Assembly (NCBI GenBank): GCA_022495005.1
Contig: JAGYXB010000269.1
Location: forward strand, 930,001 to 994,000
Reading direction: 5' to 3'
Source: Rhyacophila brunnea
Taxonomy: Eukaryota > Arthropoda > Insecta > Trichoptera > Rhyacophilidae
Length of the DNA stretch: 64,000 bases
The notes under the pieces were generated by a model. The model was not told the DNA's origin. It saw only the letters and a program-made list of their open reading frames with translations, and did not search any database. The translations under genes and the position numbers were made by a program. Shown piece after piece: positions 46,260-57,327 of this stretch (the first letter of the stretch is position 1; each line of letters starts with the position of its first letter).

Positions 46260-46902
46260 GCGCCTGTACACATGCATGAAGTTAATGGCAGAAATAGTGC
46301 GTATTTTAAACTATCGTGACAATAACTGTTTACACATAAAAGTGCTGATTGTCTCTCTAATCTCATTCTTCAAGAATTTAGAGTAAGCGAGGCGCGATGT
46401 TGTTATTTTAAAGTACTATTTAACAGGACGTATTGAAAATCTGTTAACCTCAAATTGAGGGTACTGTTCGGTTATGAGGAATACAGCGGAAAACACGTTT
46501 TTAAAATACCCGATATACTGGATTATTTGATAGTTTGGGTTAGTTTAGGTTAGGGTAGGTTGGGTTGGGTTGGGTTAGGTTAGGTTGGGTTGGGTTAGGT
46601 TAGGTTGGGTTTGGTTAGGTTACCCTAACAAATAATCCAGTATATCGGGTATTTTAAAAATGTGTTTTCCGCTGTATTCCTCATAACCGAACAGTACCAA
46701 ATTGAGTAGTTCGTTTTTTTACCGGCAGGTTCACCATTATCGTTCTACTGCGCAGGCGCAAATCTTACATGGGTATTAAAATTAAGAAGCTTCCAAACTA
46801 TTTTGATTCATACACGCAATCTTGACAACTGCAGGATAATACATGTTTATCCATAATTTTTCTTACTATGAACAGTAAATCAATGCACGTGTAAACGGGG
46901 TA
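46260..46902. mobile_element. TTA-TSD element (Harbinger-like), split by a foldback
   Basis: GCGCCTGTACACATGCATG at left and CATTG/CACGTGTAAACGGGGTA inverse at right form an imperfect TIR, with TTA on each side (46257-46259, 46903-46905). Removing the foldback (46460-46698) and one TSD copy leaves about 396 bp. TWA duplications with CCGTTTACAC-type ends suggest PIF/Harbinger-like MITEs. Confidence 0.5.
46460..46698. mobile_element. Foldback with TTAGG/TTGGG-rich apex, copy 2, perfect 8-bp TSD, 239 bp
   Basis: Arms begin GGTACTGTTCGGTTATGAGG and end with the inverse ...CATAACCGAACAGTACC. The apex at 46536-46625 is an array of GGTTAGG and GGTTGGG units, longer than in copy 1. The perfect 8-bp TSD AAATTGAG lies at 46452-46459 and 46699-46706. 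Inserted within the TTA-TSD element 46260-46902. Confidence 0.9.
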
Positions 46903-46905
46903 TTA

Positions 46906-47640
46906 TGCATTATGATATGCATAATATACTGGTTATAATTAAAGTAGGCCAAGAGATCCAGTAGGCAAAAAAATATTCAAGACGCCGAAACTCGATCACG
47001 ATAATAAATTTGTATGTTTTTTTTTTCAGGCGATAACTATTGTAAAATGCTTTTCCTTTATCGTTAAGATTACGTTATAATATCCTTTATTTTAACTTTG
47101 TGTGGATTAAATCTATTTTTCTTTCAAAAATTCACATTACTTTCCTTTAATACACAAAAATTGCTCTCATAGATAAAACCTCCAATGTCTGGTTATGGTA
47201 AAGGAATTTTCTATTTGCAGCTCAGAAAACTAATAAAAAAAGCTGACGGATGTGATGTGAGTGTATAATTTTCAATTGACTTCTTAGATCACATATTGTA
47301 TAGTTCCGTCAAAGAATCTTGAAAGAGCTGTCAAACAAAAACGTTTGAAAACCACTGATATACACAAAGGGTGCTGATTTGATTTTTCCAAATACGATAA
47401 AAGGTACCTACGTAATAATATAATCGTGCGTCTTAATGAATTGATTGTCCTCAGGTACGCGCATAGGTCCTGGAATCCAGGCAGTCTCCTTATTCTGATT
47501 ATTCTGGCTAATAATGGGAAGGGACATATTTTTTTGTTTCGTTTTAAAATACCTCAAATACTTTAAGAGAAATGAATATAACAGTATTTTTTATTAAAAT
47601 AATCATTATATATATAATATATATATATTTATATTCTTTA
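46906..47640. other. AT-rich DNA with one isolated hAT-like end
   Basis: CGTTTGAAAACCACTG at 47341-47356 is the inverse of a CAGTGGTTTTCAAAC hAT end like that at 59047. No partner end was found. An (AT)n run lies at about 47607-47630. Confidence 0.45.
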
Positions 47641-48215
47641 TAACATTACGGCAGGCCAAGAAGCCCAATGACAGTAGTGTATTTAGTAATAGAAGTGAGA
47701 CATTCAGGCTTTGACAAAATCACATAAATATAATTATTATTCGACCGTGTTTAGGAAAAAAGGCGTAACCCTCACAGAACAAATTTTACAGGAGAGGCAA
47801 AAAACGTTTTTTGAATGATTTTAGTTTAATATTTTTTTTAAAATAGGCACAGACATTAGGTGCATGATTATTGATGATTTGGTGTAATATATTTTCGTTC
47901 TAATAATAATTAAAGAAGTTATTACAGAAAAATCATTAAAACTGAGGGTAAATGCTTTTTTCCTTAGAATAAAACTTAATACATCTCAATTAAAACCTGA
48001 ATTTAGACAATAATTCGGCATTTGCGGCTTACTTCCTTTTTATAGAACGTGTATGTAGTTGTATACATTGGTAATATATAATAAAAGCACTTTTCGAAAA
48101 ATCGAGGGTTACGTCCTTTTTCCTAAACGCAGTCGTATTGTAACCTCACCGGGAATCGAACTCGGCAGCCTCCAGATGAAAGGCCAGCCATACGCACTAG
48201 ATCGTGAGTATAAAT
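47641..48215 (-). mobile_element. tRNA-derived SINE, family B, copy 2, split by a MITE
   Basis: The minus-strand head has AGTTCGATTCCCGGTGAGG (B box) at 48143-48165. The body continues on the far side of the MITE with CAAAGCCTGAATGTCTC and ATTGGGCTTCTTGGCCTGCC. Aligning with the uninterrupted copy at 49992-50160 shows that the MITE 47742-48135 plus one 4-bp TSD is extra. Confidence 0.8.
47742..48135. mobile_element. MITE with long TIRs and 4-bp TSD, copy 2, 394 bp
   Basis: CGACCGTGTTTAGGAAAAAA at left, TTTTTCCTAAACGCAGTCG at right. TATT lies on both sides (47738-47741, 48136-48139). The flanks rejoin into the SINE-B sequence, giving an internal empty-site comparison. About 85-90% similar to 10998-11390. 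Confidence 0.9.
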
Positions 48216-49152
48216 TTTTCTAAGAGCTACTAATATTGAAACCTTGATCATTTCATACACTGATAATCGACACCCGAATAATCGAGAATTTCCAAAAATA
48301 ATAATTTTATATTCTTTCATAATTATTATTGAAATAATTCTGTCGTTACTGCATACTTTAACATAGTCGATGTTAAAATTCGGACCGCCCCCGTGTAAAA
48401 CATTTATTGTTTGCAACTTGTAAGGCATAATAATATTATAATGTATGAACTCAAATCTGACTTGACTCATAAAAATATTTCAACAGCAAATCGAACACAG
48501 TCAACATTTTAATTAACACATTTGATGCATGGTCAAAAACATTACGAAATAAACCAAACTAGATCCAGTCTCTTCTAGTCTTTGGTTATACAGGGTGACT
48601 GACACTTGATTATTAAAAATTGTACACGACAGAGGTCATTTGCTATAAATAAGTCATATTAATAAAATTGACCATCGCTTTAGTATAGCTATAGCAAATA
48701 TTGTTCAATTTTGTATAATTTTCCAAAAAAAATCCTCTATCATATTTGTTCACTCAATACAGCAATATTATGGAAATCAAAAGAAAAGCATTATTATAAT
48801 TTATAAACCTCCGCTACCTGGAAAACATTTTTTTATTTAAAAATCTCTTGTAAAAAATATTCTGATTTTGATCTCCCAGCCAATTAATGGGCACCTACCT
48901 ACGTGCGCTTCAATAATTCTTCCACTATATTAATTACGTAGTAAGTGAAAAAGGATTCGTCATTTTTTATATTGATTTTTTTACATAGCGTGCGGTGTTC
49001 TTCAAAAACATATTCTTATAAAAGAGCATTTTGCGATATCAACCCGGATAGTCCAATTTTGAAATACACTATTTTTACTAAACACTCGATGACGGATTTT
49101 CAAAACAAATTAATGTCGCGATACTGTCATTAGTTGCAAATTAAATTATACG
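48216..49152. other. AT-rich non-coding DNA
   Basis: No recognised feature. Confidence 0.5.
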
Positions 49153-49160
49153 TTCAGGAT

Positions 49161-49781
49161 TATGGCCCCCACATCCTGATACGGCCCCCCAGGCCATAAT
49201 GTTTGGCCTGGGGGGCCGACCTACCTATCGCTAAGGTTAAGGGCAGTGTGATGTTCTACAGTAATGTTCCCCAACTGGTATTCCGTGGAACCCCAAGGTT
49301 CCGCGAGGTAAAATTAGGGGTATTTCGTCTATTTTTAGCGATAATTTGTATTTTTAAATAAATCTAGAATTATTGAGTTGTCGGCACTTGGCATCATAAA
49401 TTATGAAGCATTCATTGATCACGGCTCCCTTTTGTTTTAGTCAAGTAACTTGCAAACCTTCATCATATTGGAAAAATAGTCATTGTCATTAGTTAGGATA
49501 TACAGTAAAAATAACTATAAAATAAAATTTTACACTTAAATTGTCATTTATTTATTTCAATCATCATAATATTACACTTAATTGCATCGCATAGTCATTT
49601 TAAATTGTAGTATTCTTTAAGTAAAATAGCTCCGCAGGCGACTTTCTTTCAATATTAAAGCAAATCTGTGATGTATGATTATCTTACTTAACTGGTCGAA
49701 TCACCACGTCAGGCCCCCTTTAAGCCCGGGTCCCTAGGCTAGAGCCCTGTCAGCCCCCCCCCCCCTTTTGTGGGGGCCATG
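49161..49781 (+). mobile_element. GC-ended non-autonomous element, copy 2, 621 bp, perfect 8-bp TSD
   Basis: TATGGCCCCCACA at left and TGTGGGGGCCATG at right, with TSD TTCAGGAT at 49153-49160 and 49782-49789. Inverse homologue of 7400-7815. The centre (from about 49258: GTTCCCCAACTGGTATTCCG, GGTTCCGCGAGG) is longer than in copy 1 and contains hAT-like TTCCGCG motifs. A C14 homopolymer lies at 49752-49765. Confidence 0.85.
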
Positions 49782-49991
49782 TTCAGGATGCTGTCTTAAA
49801 ATAATGTAGAGTAATGGGGAAAATATCATAGAGCAAAGTTCCACATTTACTTACATTATGAAAAAGTACCGAGCAATTACTATGCCATGAAAATTATTTT
49901 TTGGTTTATTTAATATATTATACTGGCATAATTGATGCATGCGCCGCAACCACAGCATATATGCACTGCACGCCACTGATATATACATATT

Positions 49992-50160
49992 ATTTTTTTT
50001 TTTAATACTACAACAGGCCATTATGCCCAATAACAGTAGTGTAGTAAACAGTAGTAGAGGTGAAACATCAAACACCCAGACTTTGAAAAAATCACATAAA
50101 TCTATTGTGACCTCACCGGGAATCGAACCGAAAGCCTAGGCACCACTAAGATCTAGGGTG
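49992..50160 (-). mobile_element. tRNA-derived SINE, family B, copy 3 (uninterrupted)
   Basis: On the minus strand: TCGGTTCGATTCCCGGTGAG (B box), body CAAAGTCTGGGTGTTTGATG, end GGCCTGTTGTAGTATTAAAA with an A-rich tail. It serves as the reference for the split copies at 18441 and 47641. Confidence 0.8.
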
Positions 50161-50676
50161 ACTTCTCCTCGTTAGCTATCCTAGATATATATTACACCTA
50201 ATACGCAAAGTTGCTAAGGTAATTAAATTTTATTTTCAATTACATAATACAACCAATCAATGGAGAAGGTAATAATATATCGTGTTTTGACTTGATTAGT
50301 AACCAGTTGGTCTTTCTACCCTTAAGGTCTTACTATATACCTACTATTTTACATAATATATTACTCCATTATGTGCTATTAAGTCCATTAAGAAGTCAGT
50401 AACTAATTAGTTGGTCTCAATGACAACCACCTAAACATGTATTGGGTTTCATGGTTTAGGTAATCATAATGCCTCTATCGAGAAAACTTCAATAATTACA
50501 ATATTTTACTGATAATTGTCATTTTAAATAATCAATACGCATCTAAAACATTAAAATACTTTTTTTAATTTAAAAATAAACTTATAATTTAAAAAAAAAA
50601 ACCTATTAAGTAAGTATAAATGTCTGTTCTTTAAATTAATTCACCTTAATATTACCTTTAATTACCGTATTCCTAT
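50161..50676. other. AT-rich non-coding DNA
   Basis: No recognised feature. Confidence 0.5.
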
Positions 50677-51175
50677 TTTACCACGTTTTTATTAGCTCGT
50701 ATTCTTGTTTGTCCAGTACTAATTTTTTCTTGTGTGTCTAGTACATATTTTTCTTGTTTGTCAAAGATTTGTATTGGACGATTGAAAAATTTTAACTAAC
50801 TTCCCGACTAGCTAGACATTTGAAACTTTTAGAATATATCAGAACACGACGACAATGCATTCTTTTAATACTTTTAGCCATTTTTAAGCAGTATTGAATT
50901 CATTTTCAGTTAATTCTGTTTTTTATGGAAAGTTATTATTGTTGGTTGCTGAGGGGGTCCTAGCAACAAAATTATTAATATATACGTGCGTTACTGTGGA
51001 AATCAATATGAAATGTAAAAATGACATTTCAGTATTCTACCTATATTTATTCAGTATTTCTATCAAGTACAATAAAAAAAAATTATTAATACAATATAGA
51101 ATTGTCAAGTTTATATGATTCAACAGAAAATTTAAAAACTTGGTATAAAAAAAGTTCTTTTTATCTTGTAATTAT
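50677..51175 (+). repeat. Dispersed repeat B, copy 5
   Basis: TTTTACCACGTTTTTATTAG through ACTTCCCGACTAGCTAGAC, GGTTGCTGAGGGGGTCCTAGCAAC, GAAATGTAAAAATGACATTTC to TCTTTTTATCTTGTAATTAT. An extra TTTTTCTTGTGTGTCTAGTA segment lies near its left end. Confidence 0.75.
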
Positions 51176-51224
51176 TTATCTGTTTGTTTTATTTTTATGT
51201 TACTTATCTATTCCAAGGACCCAA

Positions 51225-51284
51225 TGGGTTGGACAGATAGATGGCTGAAAACTATTCCTTGTAAAAAAAAAATCTGTTAAGGGG
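51225..51284 (+). mobile_element. SINE family A fragment
   Basis: GATGGCTGAAAACTATTCC and AAAAATCTGTTAA match part of the SINE-A body. It stops at repeat E (51284). Confidence 0.4.
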
Positions 51285-51712
51285 GATGCTTCTACCTACC
51301 AGAGGCACCTAGCGGGAAAATACAAAGCTTGCAATTTGAGACATTTTTTTGATAATAATTTACAATAGCAACTGTATTAATTAATAAATATGTATCTAAA
51401 AACATTAAAAAGAAAAATATTTTTTTTTAAGTCAAAGATAAACTTGGGTAAAAAAAATCTAAATTTGTTACATAATATTTAAGTCCACAGTTACGATATT
51501 ATTACACAATATTTTATGGTTATATTTATTATTAAAATTTAGTTTATTAAGTTTTCAATTTTTCCTCCTAAAGATTTTTGGCTAAGTCATAGTTTTAATA
51601 TTTTTATATTTATTTTAAAAAAACATCTATTTTTATTAAAATATAAATGTGTATAATTTGAAAACCTTTTTATTTATATGACATCTTATTTAGTGTGGTC
51701 CCAATATTTAAG
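51284..51712 (-). repeat. Dispersed repeat E, copy 2
   Basis: Inverse of 44093-44523. It is bounded by oppositely oriented SINE-A fragments (51225-51284 plus, 51755-51840 minus). Confidence 0.7.
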
Positions 51713-51754
51713 CTCGTAAAAGTAAGTAAATTGCGATTTTCACACTTAAGAGAA

Positions 51755-51840
51755 GCATATGAACCTTAACAGAGTGGAGATTATATCAAGAGATTATTTT
51801 ACGAGAAATGGTTGTTAGCTATTTTCCAGCTCAGGGGTTC
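51755..51840 (-). mobile_element. SINE family A fragment
   Basis: CATATGAACCTTAACAGAGT and TTTTACGAGAAATGGTTGTT match the minus-oriented SINE-A copies at 5515 and 8893. Confidence 0.5.
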
Positions 51841-51870
51841 AGAGAACACTGTCACTAAATAAAAACATTA

Positions 51871-52078
51871 ATGTCAGGGGAGCAAAACATGTATATCATG
51901 TTATATACTGTTTCCTTAAGCACGACAGTTTTAGTTATTACAACAGTCCCGTGGGGCTGCATCTTGGGACAAGGACGTGAGACACGAAAATCTTTTCATT
52001 CCGAATCTAATAGCTTTAACAATCTCACAAAAAAGTTACAATATTGGACCATATTTGATGGAAAATCAACAAGCTGGC
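51871..52078 (+). pseudogene. Coding-like repeat F, copy 2, with signal-like start and splice donor
   Basis: The frame starts MSGEQN or, at 51889, MYIMLYTVSLSTTVLVITTV, a hydrophobic signal-like stretch. It then gives PWGCILGQGRETRKSFHSES and reaches TGGC/GTAAGTATG, a consensus donor at 52079. Taken alone it looks like a first exon of a secreted protein. However, the central part is shared in frame and at nucleotide level with the minus-strand frame at 22885-23145, so it probably belongs to a dispersed family rather than a unique host gene. Confidence 0.35.
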
Positions 52079-52194
52079 GTAAGTATGTCAGCAATAAAAT
52101 AAATGTACCATACGATATTTAAGTTTTCAAATTAGTATCCATTTCTAGTCATCAGGATTATTCTGTTAGTTATGAATATGTAAATTAATAATAA

Positions 52195-52432
52195 TGATTT
52201 ATTTTTGTTAATTCTCTGTACTCCTCTCTCCCATGGGCGCTTTTTAATTATGTCTCAGTAAACTTAGTCAAAGTACACTTGAGTGCGTGGAGGTCTCAGT
52301 CTTGGGCATTTGCTCCTGAGACATTCGCAGACTGTCCCAGACAAACAACTGCTGATTATTCACAACCAAACGTAGGACCTCGTGATACGCTTTATTAAGA
52401 CCGAGTGTAGTGTGGATCGGTTGGTTTGGAGG
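52195..52432. repeat. Dispersed repeat D, copy 3
   Basis: Shares CTCTCTCCCATGGGCGC, CACTTGAGTGCGTGGAGG, CCTGAGACATTC and CCAAACGTAGGACCTCGTGA with 31680-31910. It has a 25-bp insertion (CCAGACAAACAACTGC) relative to that copy. Confidence 0.7.
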
Positions 52433-52704
52433 GAACTATTAGATACTTAGTTACGAAACATTAAAAGGTTTTACAATATTTTGGTCTCGTGAAAACCATA
52501 CAACATGTCCATAGTAATAATTATGACTTACTTTTACAAAAAAAATCTGGTTTTTAGATATTCTTAGTTATGTAAAAATCTAGTATTTATATCCGATATA
52601 GCATTTTTGATGAATGACAGTTGGCAAGACTAATCATTAATCCATAGAGACCGTTACATCAAGTCTAATATACTGGGCACATTTTTTATTGATAGACTAT
52701 TAAT

Positions 52705-53165
52705 CAGAGGGTTGGAGCGGACCTTTTTTGAGTTGCTCCGCTCCAGCTACTCTCCGGGACCTAATACTTGCTTCAGTTACACTCTAGGGTCTACTCTGCT
52801 CTGGGTAAAATGTTTATTATGTATTATATGTATACAAATGTTTTTTTAAAAAAAGTAGTTTTAAAATAAGGTTTATTATTGGTCATTTTCGTTATTAATA
52901 CTATTAAACAAAATTTCCGTCAGCAAATCGTCTTTCATTATCTTCCAGATCTGTCAAAAAAGTGAGGTTATTAATCACTATGCAGTGTTGCCGTATTTCA
53001 AATAATTCCAGTGTTGCAAAGTGTCAAATATAATATTTTCATTGGATTTTAGGACGAAAATTTTATAATAAAAAATCATCTGGACCAGTGGAGTACTACA
53101 AATTTCTCGGTGCTCCGGGTAAAACCCTATTGCTCCACTCCTCAGAGCTCCGCTCCATCATTCTG
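52705..53165. mobile_element. hAT-like MITE with GGAGCGG ends, 461 bp
   Basis: CAGAGGGTTGGAGCGG at left, CCGCTCCATCATTCTG at right. Flanks CTATTAAT (52697-52704) and CAATTAAT (53166-53173) form an 8-bp TSD with one mismatch. Subterminal GCTCCGCTCC / GCTCCACTCC motifs repeat several times at both ends. No coding frame. Confidence 0.8.
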
Positions 53166-53173
53166 CAATTAAT

Positions 53174-54094
53174 TCTTAGAGGAGATATTTTTACAAAAAG
53201 GTGGCTGTATTCTTAGCGGCGGCCCTGGATGAATGTTTTCAAAAAAAACCAATCTCGTGAATATAAATAAAACTAACATAACTTTATCAAGCTTTCTTTC
53301 GGTTTTATAATATAGAATCTAATTTTTTTATGTGAATAGACAATTTTTAAAATACGGCATAGCATGCCTATACATGGTGTATTATTTATTTTGTACAGGC
53401 TTCGGAAAACAACGCAAAGGTTGCAGTGTCGCTAAAGCCTTCGGCCCGGGCAGACGTAGTCGTTTTGACGTTAACATGGGTTGAATGTTTGCGTTTCCCA
53501 TTACTTAGTACGGGTGTTTATTTTATCTCCCGAACATAACAACGTATTTTTGGAAGCGGGCCGTTCTCGTGTGGGATAATTAGACGCTAAATAGACGCGA
53601 ACGTTTTTAGTGTGCGGTGTGTGAAATATAATAATCTCTGCGGAAATACAGCCTTATAATAATAAATATACATTTAACTATAAACTATTATTGCGAGTGT
53701 TGTTTATTTACTTGTAATAAGTAAACATAATATTATCTATGATATCTGGAGTATAGTGTTTAAAATAAGAATCAACTAAATTGTGAAGGATTCTTTAATA
53801 ATTGTTTTGTTTTTGGTAATGGTAATTTTATTTTATCATTCTTCTTTTAATGCCACTTAGGTACGATTTGTCTTCAAATTTCCAACCAGTAGTTGCTTAT
53901 TTGTTACTTAATTACATGATAACTTCAATTCAATCAATTAGACCAGTAATGAGAAACCTTTTTTCCCAATGTTTAAATTAAATACTAAGAACTCATTACT
54001 ATTATCCAAATCGATTATTTTACAAAACAATATTATCGTATTCATTTTTTGATATATTATTATTTTTAAGAAGACCTAAGGTGGGCAGTAAAAA
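53174..54094. other. Unique DNA with a CpG-richer patch (about 53400-53640)
   Basis: The patch contains many CG dinucleotides (GGGCAGACGTAGTCG, AGACGCGAACG, GTGTGCGGTGTGTG) in an otherwise AT-rich region and matches no repeat here. It could be a second promoter or 5' exon region, but no TATA/Inr/ATG/donor series as coherent as at 17.3 kb is seen. Confidence 0.3.
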
Positions 54095-54155
54095 AATATC
54101 TCGTATGCCACATGTGGCCCGCGGGCCGCAGTTTTCTCACCACTAAACTAAACAT
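54095..54155 (-). mobile_element. hAT-like terminal fragment
   Basis: The minus strand reads TAGTGGTGAGAAAACTGCGG then CCCGCGGGCCACATGTGGC, the classical CAGTGGTnAnnAAAC...GGCCCGCGGGCC hAT start. No partner end was found. Confidence 0.5.
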
Positions 54156-54609
54156 TGTAAGCTTAAAAAAATCTTCTCATAATTGAGGGTCGTAACGACA
54201 TTGAGATCCAGTGATTTTTTTAAGCTACTATTCCTTTGCTTTGTTCTCTCCTGAAGGCTTCCCAAAACCACTGATCTCTTCAGATTCTCCGCTCAATGAT
54301 GAGCAATATATACAAAAAATCAGAACACATCTTAAACAAAGTACGATCAATAGCCCTTCCTATATTTTGAGTCTGTAGAAGGCTGATTTTTTTGTCCAAA
54401 AATTGTTTCAAATTTGAAATGTCCCAAGCAATTCAGACCATTCAAGCATAGTTGGGTCACGTGACCGGCTTATCGTAGAAGTTGAGTTTCAATAAATATG
54501 ACGACGTCAGGCTCATCAAAGAGATTGTAAACCTAAAATGATTATAGCGACGTCGCTTGCAAGTTTCTGCGCTCAAACACGTGTAGCTTTTGGGAAGCAC
54601 TGACAGTTA

Positions 54610-54776
54610 GAGCCGTTTCACACGGGACACTTGTGTCAAGCCACCGCAGATGCATTTAAACATAACTGAATGGGCACGTCCAGACGGAGACACACGAGTG
54701 TCGCGTTCATTTATGTGTAAATGCGGCATCTCGACACACCGGTGGCTGGACACAGGTGTCCCGTGTAAAACGGCTC
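54610..54776. mobile_element. MITE with about 45-bp TIRs and TTA TSD, 167 bp
   Basis: GAGCCGTTTCACACGGGACA at left and its inverse TGTCCCGTGTAAAACGGCTC at right, both followed inward by CTTGTGTCnAGCCACCG-like sequence. TTA flanks both sides (54607-54609, 54777-54779). The TWA duplication and CCGTTTnACACG ends suggest PIF/Harbinger. Confidence 0.85.
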
Positions 54777-54779
54777 TTA

Positions 54780-55759
54780 ATGTTCACGTACCTATCTTAT
54801 TCGTAACACAATACTAGACTATATAGTGTTTTAAATAGACAGATTTTTGTGATTCTTGGTAGTCTGGATTTAATAGGATTTAAGAAATCTATGGAGACCA
54901 TTATAAAGTCATGTTAATGCTTATAATAATTGACCATATTCATTACTAATATTAATTGTGTTTACTGGGAAAGAACAAAAATATTAATAATTTTTATCTA
55001 TAATTTAAGAATCCGTAAGTACCTATTTTAAATTAACAAGAGTTTAGTTTACTAAATGTTATGTAACTACTTGTTTTAAATATTAGATAAATATGTACAT
55101 CCGTTCTCTCTGCATTTATATTTTGTTTATCTTTCTTGTCAATAAAAAGATATCTCTTGTAAATAAATCTAGTGACAACGCAAATATTACGGTGAATTCA
55201 CAATAAATGCTTCGTTCTTATTTTGAATAAAGATATTCAGAAAATCACAATTTCCGTTCAAAAAATATAGAACTATTATTTTATGAATCATTCAGATTTG
55301 TTTCCATTTGCTCAACATTTTACGCTAATGCTCTGGAACTGTTTATAAAAAATAGTCATCGAAAAATCAAGTACGCGAATTAATTATTGATATAAGAAAG
55401 AAAAAAAATATAATTTGATTTACACATTATATTCACATAATTTCAACCATTATCAGACCAATTGGCCATTCTGATTTAGTGGATACGATAGTAAATTATC
55501 TTACCTTTCGAAATATTATACATAAATAAGATACCAAATATACCAAACAATAATCCTGAAATGTCAAAAATCTTGTTTGTAATCAATATTGGTTTATAGC
55601 TGCCATATTTCCGTACGCCCACGTACATAATATTACTAATTTTCTATGGCTACCAACTCAGCGACACTAAAAACGATCCAAAGTATACATTAAGTTTTAT
55701 AATACTTAGAGTTTATAAGAAACTAATCATAGTACTAACTTTTTTACTCCAGATATTAT
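54780..55759. other. AT-rich non-coding DNA
   Basis: No recognised feature. Confidence 0.5.
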
Positions 55760-55985
55760 AGCATCTTCTTGGTCGTTTTCTAATGGCTGAGGATCGTAAC
55801 CACCTTTAAATTTTGTCATCTTTTGAGAGACGAAAACTCTCCACCCCTTTCGATCCTGTGCTTCTCTCAAGGCAGAATGAATGCTGCTCCCAATCAGCTC
55901 CTTTACTTGGTGGCTATTCTTCTACTTCGCCTCTCCTGGAGGCCACCCAAAACTATATCCTATAAAGTATGTCCAAAAATCTGCA
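55760..55985 (-). pseudogene. LINE C-terminal fragment (same family as 8779-9775)
   Basis: The minus strand reads VKELIGSSIHSALREAQDRK then GWRVFVSQKMTKFKGGYDPQ, the C-terminal block of an RTE-like LINE. It parallels SDLVKKLIGGSFHSVLRES at 9.65 kb. The open frame visible on the plus strand here is its shadow. Confidence 0.7.
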
Positions 55986-56964
55986 TAATGCGATATAATT
56001 TCGAGAGCAGTTCCTTTATTTTCATTCTTTTCGGCGGCAACACCATATCTCAAAGATATCAATTGCCTTCCGCTCCCTTGCCTTCATTATATAATAATAT
56101 GTATGACATAAACCTGTTGATGTTGCAGATAAACATTTATTAGCTATAGGTATAGATAGCAATTAAAACCAGTGACCCGTTTAATATATAGATTATCTAT
56201 GAAACCGAAATAAAATATATTTTATTTGTAGTTAACTATCCAGACTAATTTTCTTTAAAACGAATCATACATTTACAAAGGCTGTCAAAGCTCTGTAATA
56301 CAATACTAGAAATAGCTCAAAGAAAATTCCGAGCTTCGTTCGGGAAGTTAAGATTCGTTTAAGCCAGAATTATATACCGCATGAAAGTTAGTGAAAATCA
56401 AAGTGCTGGGTTTATTATTATCGATCCCGGAAAGCTTTTAAGGATTAACACTAAGCGGGAGCTTTTGGATTCAATATGGCGAGAAATCATACACTTTCAT
56501 GGTAAGCTATTATAATCTATCTATTAATAATTAATGTTATTGTCTTAAAATATTTAATTGGTTAGGGATTCAACTAATCTATCTTAGTGTTATGTATATC
56601 TTTTTACATTGTATTTCACGTACGTTAATTTCAATTTAATTTAAAGTTCATTCAACGCTTAAGTTACTTACATTATTATACTAGGTAGCTTAGTTGAATT
56701 TAAAAATGCACGGTCACCATATTATTTAAATACGCCACATGTATCAGATAATATTAAAATTTAATTAAATTGAACACTTTAGTAAATGGTTAAATTATGT
56801 ACGATAACTATAGAGCAAGTAGCTCCATTGTAGCTGTCCGGGTGCCAATCGGAAATTAATCATGACATTTTAATTTTGTATCAATGAATTTGATATATTT
56901 TTTGGATATTTTAATATCTACTATACCTTGTCGTCCGAGGGCTACACACACCATTGCTTGGCGT
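55986..56964. other. AT-rich non-coding DNA
   Basis: No recognised feature. Confidence 0.5.
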
Positions 56965-56972
56965 GGGCCTAT

Positions 56973-57319
56973 TATGTATTGCAATACCGAATGAAAATAC
57001 TAATACCAGTATTTTCTATTGAATACCTTTATTACCAAATACCGGTATTCATGAAATATATGGGAAAAAAACAGAAGTATCTACCAATAAATATAAATAT
57101 TTTATTTATAAATCTCTTTAAAATATTAATATTTTATAGCATTTGCCATTGCTGGCGTTGAAAGGTGACGGAAGTAAACCAGACATCGCGTAATCGTAAT
57201 CGCGTAATCGCGTACAGTCATGTTAAACCTTCTACGTTAATTAATACATATTGTTTTCACTTTCAACACCGAATATATCGGTATTATCTGATTTTTAAAT
57301 ACCGATATTGCTATCCCTA
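56973..57319. mobile_element. hAT-like MITE, 347 bp, perfect 8-bp TSD
   Basis: Left TATGTATTGCAATACCG, right CGATATTGCTATCCCTA (TIR TAKGKATAGCAATA-like). Perfect TSD GGGCCTAT at 56965-56972 and 57320-57327. Subterminal AATACCGGTATT palindromes recur near both ends, a layout like the TAGGGA element at 1078. A small ATCGCGTAATCGTAATCGCG minisatellite lies inside near 57184. Confidence 0.85.
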
Positions 57320-57327
57320 GGGCCTAT

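Noticed and set aside
51889..52078. Unique host first exon with signal peptide
   Set aside because: Part of the frame has a second copy at 22.9 kb, so it was moved to a dispersed coding-like repeat; its phase also does not fit the 63072 exon.
55823..56143. 106-codon plus-strand frame as a gene
   Set aside because: Its first part lies opposite the LINE C-terminal fragment on the minus strand and is the shadow of that relic.
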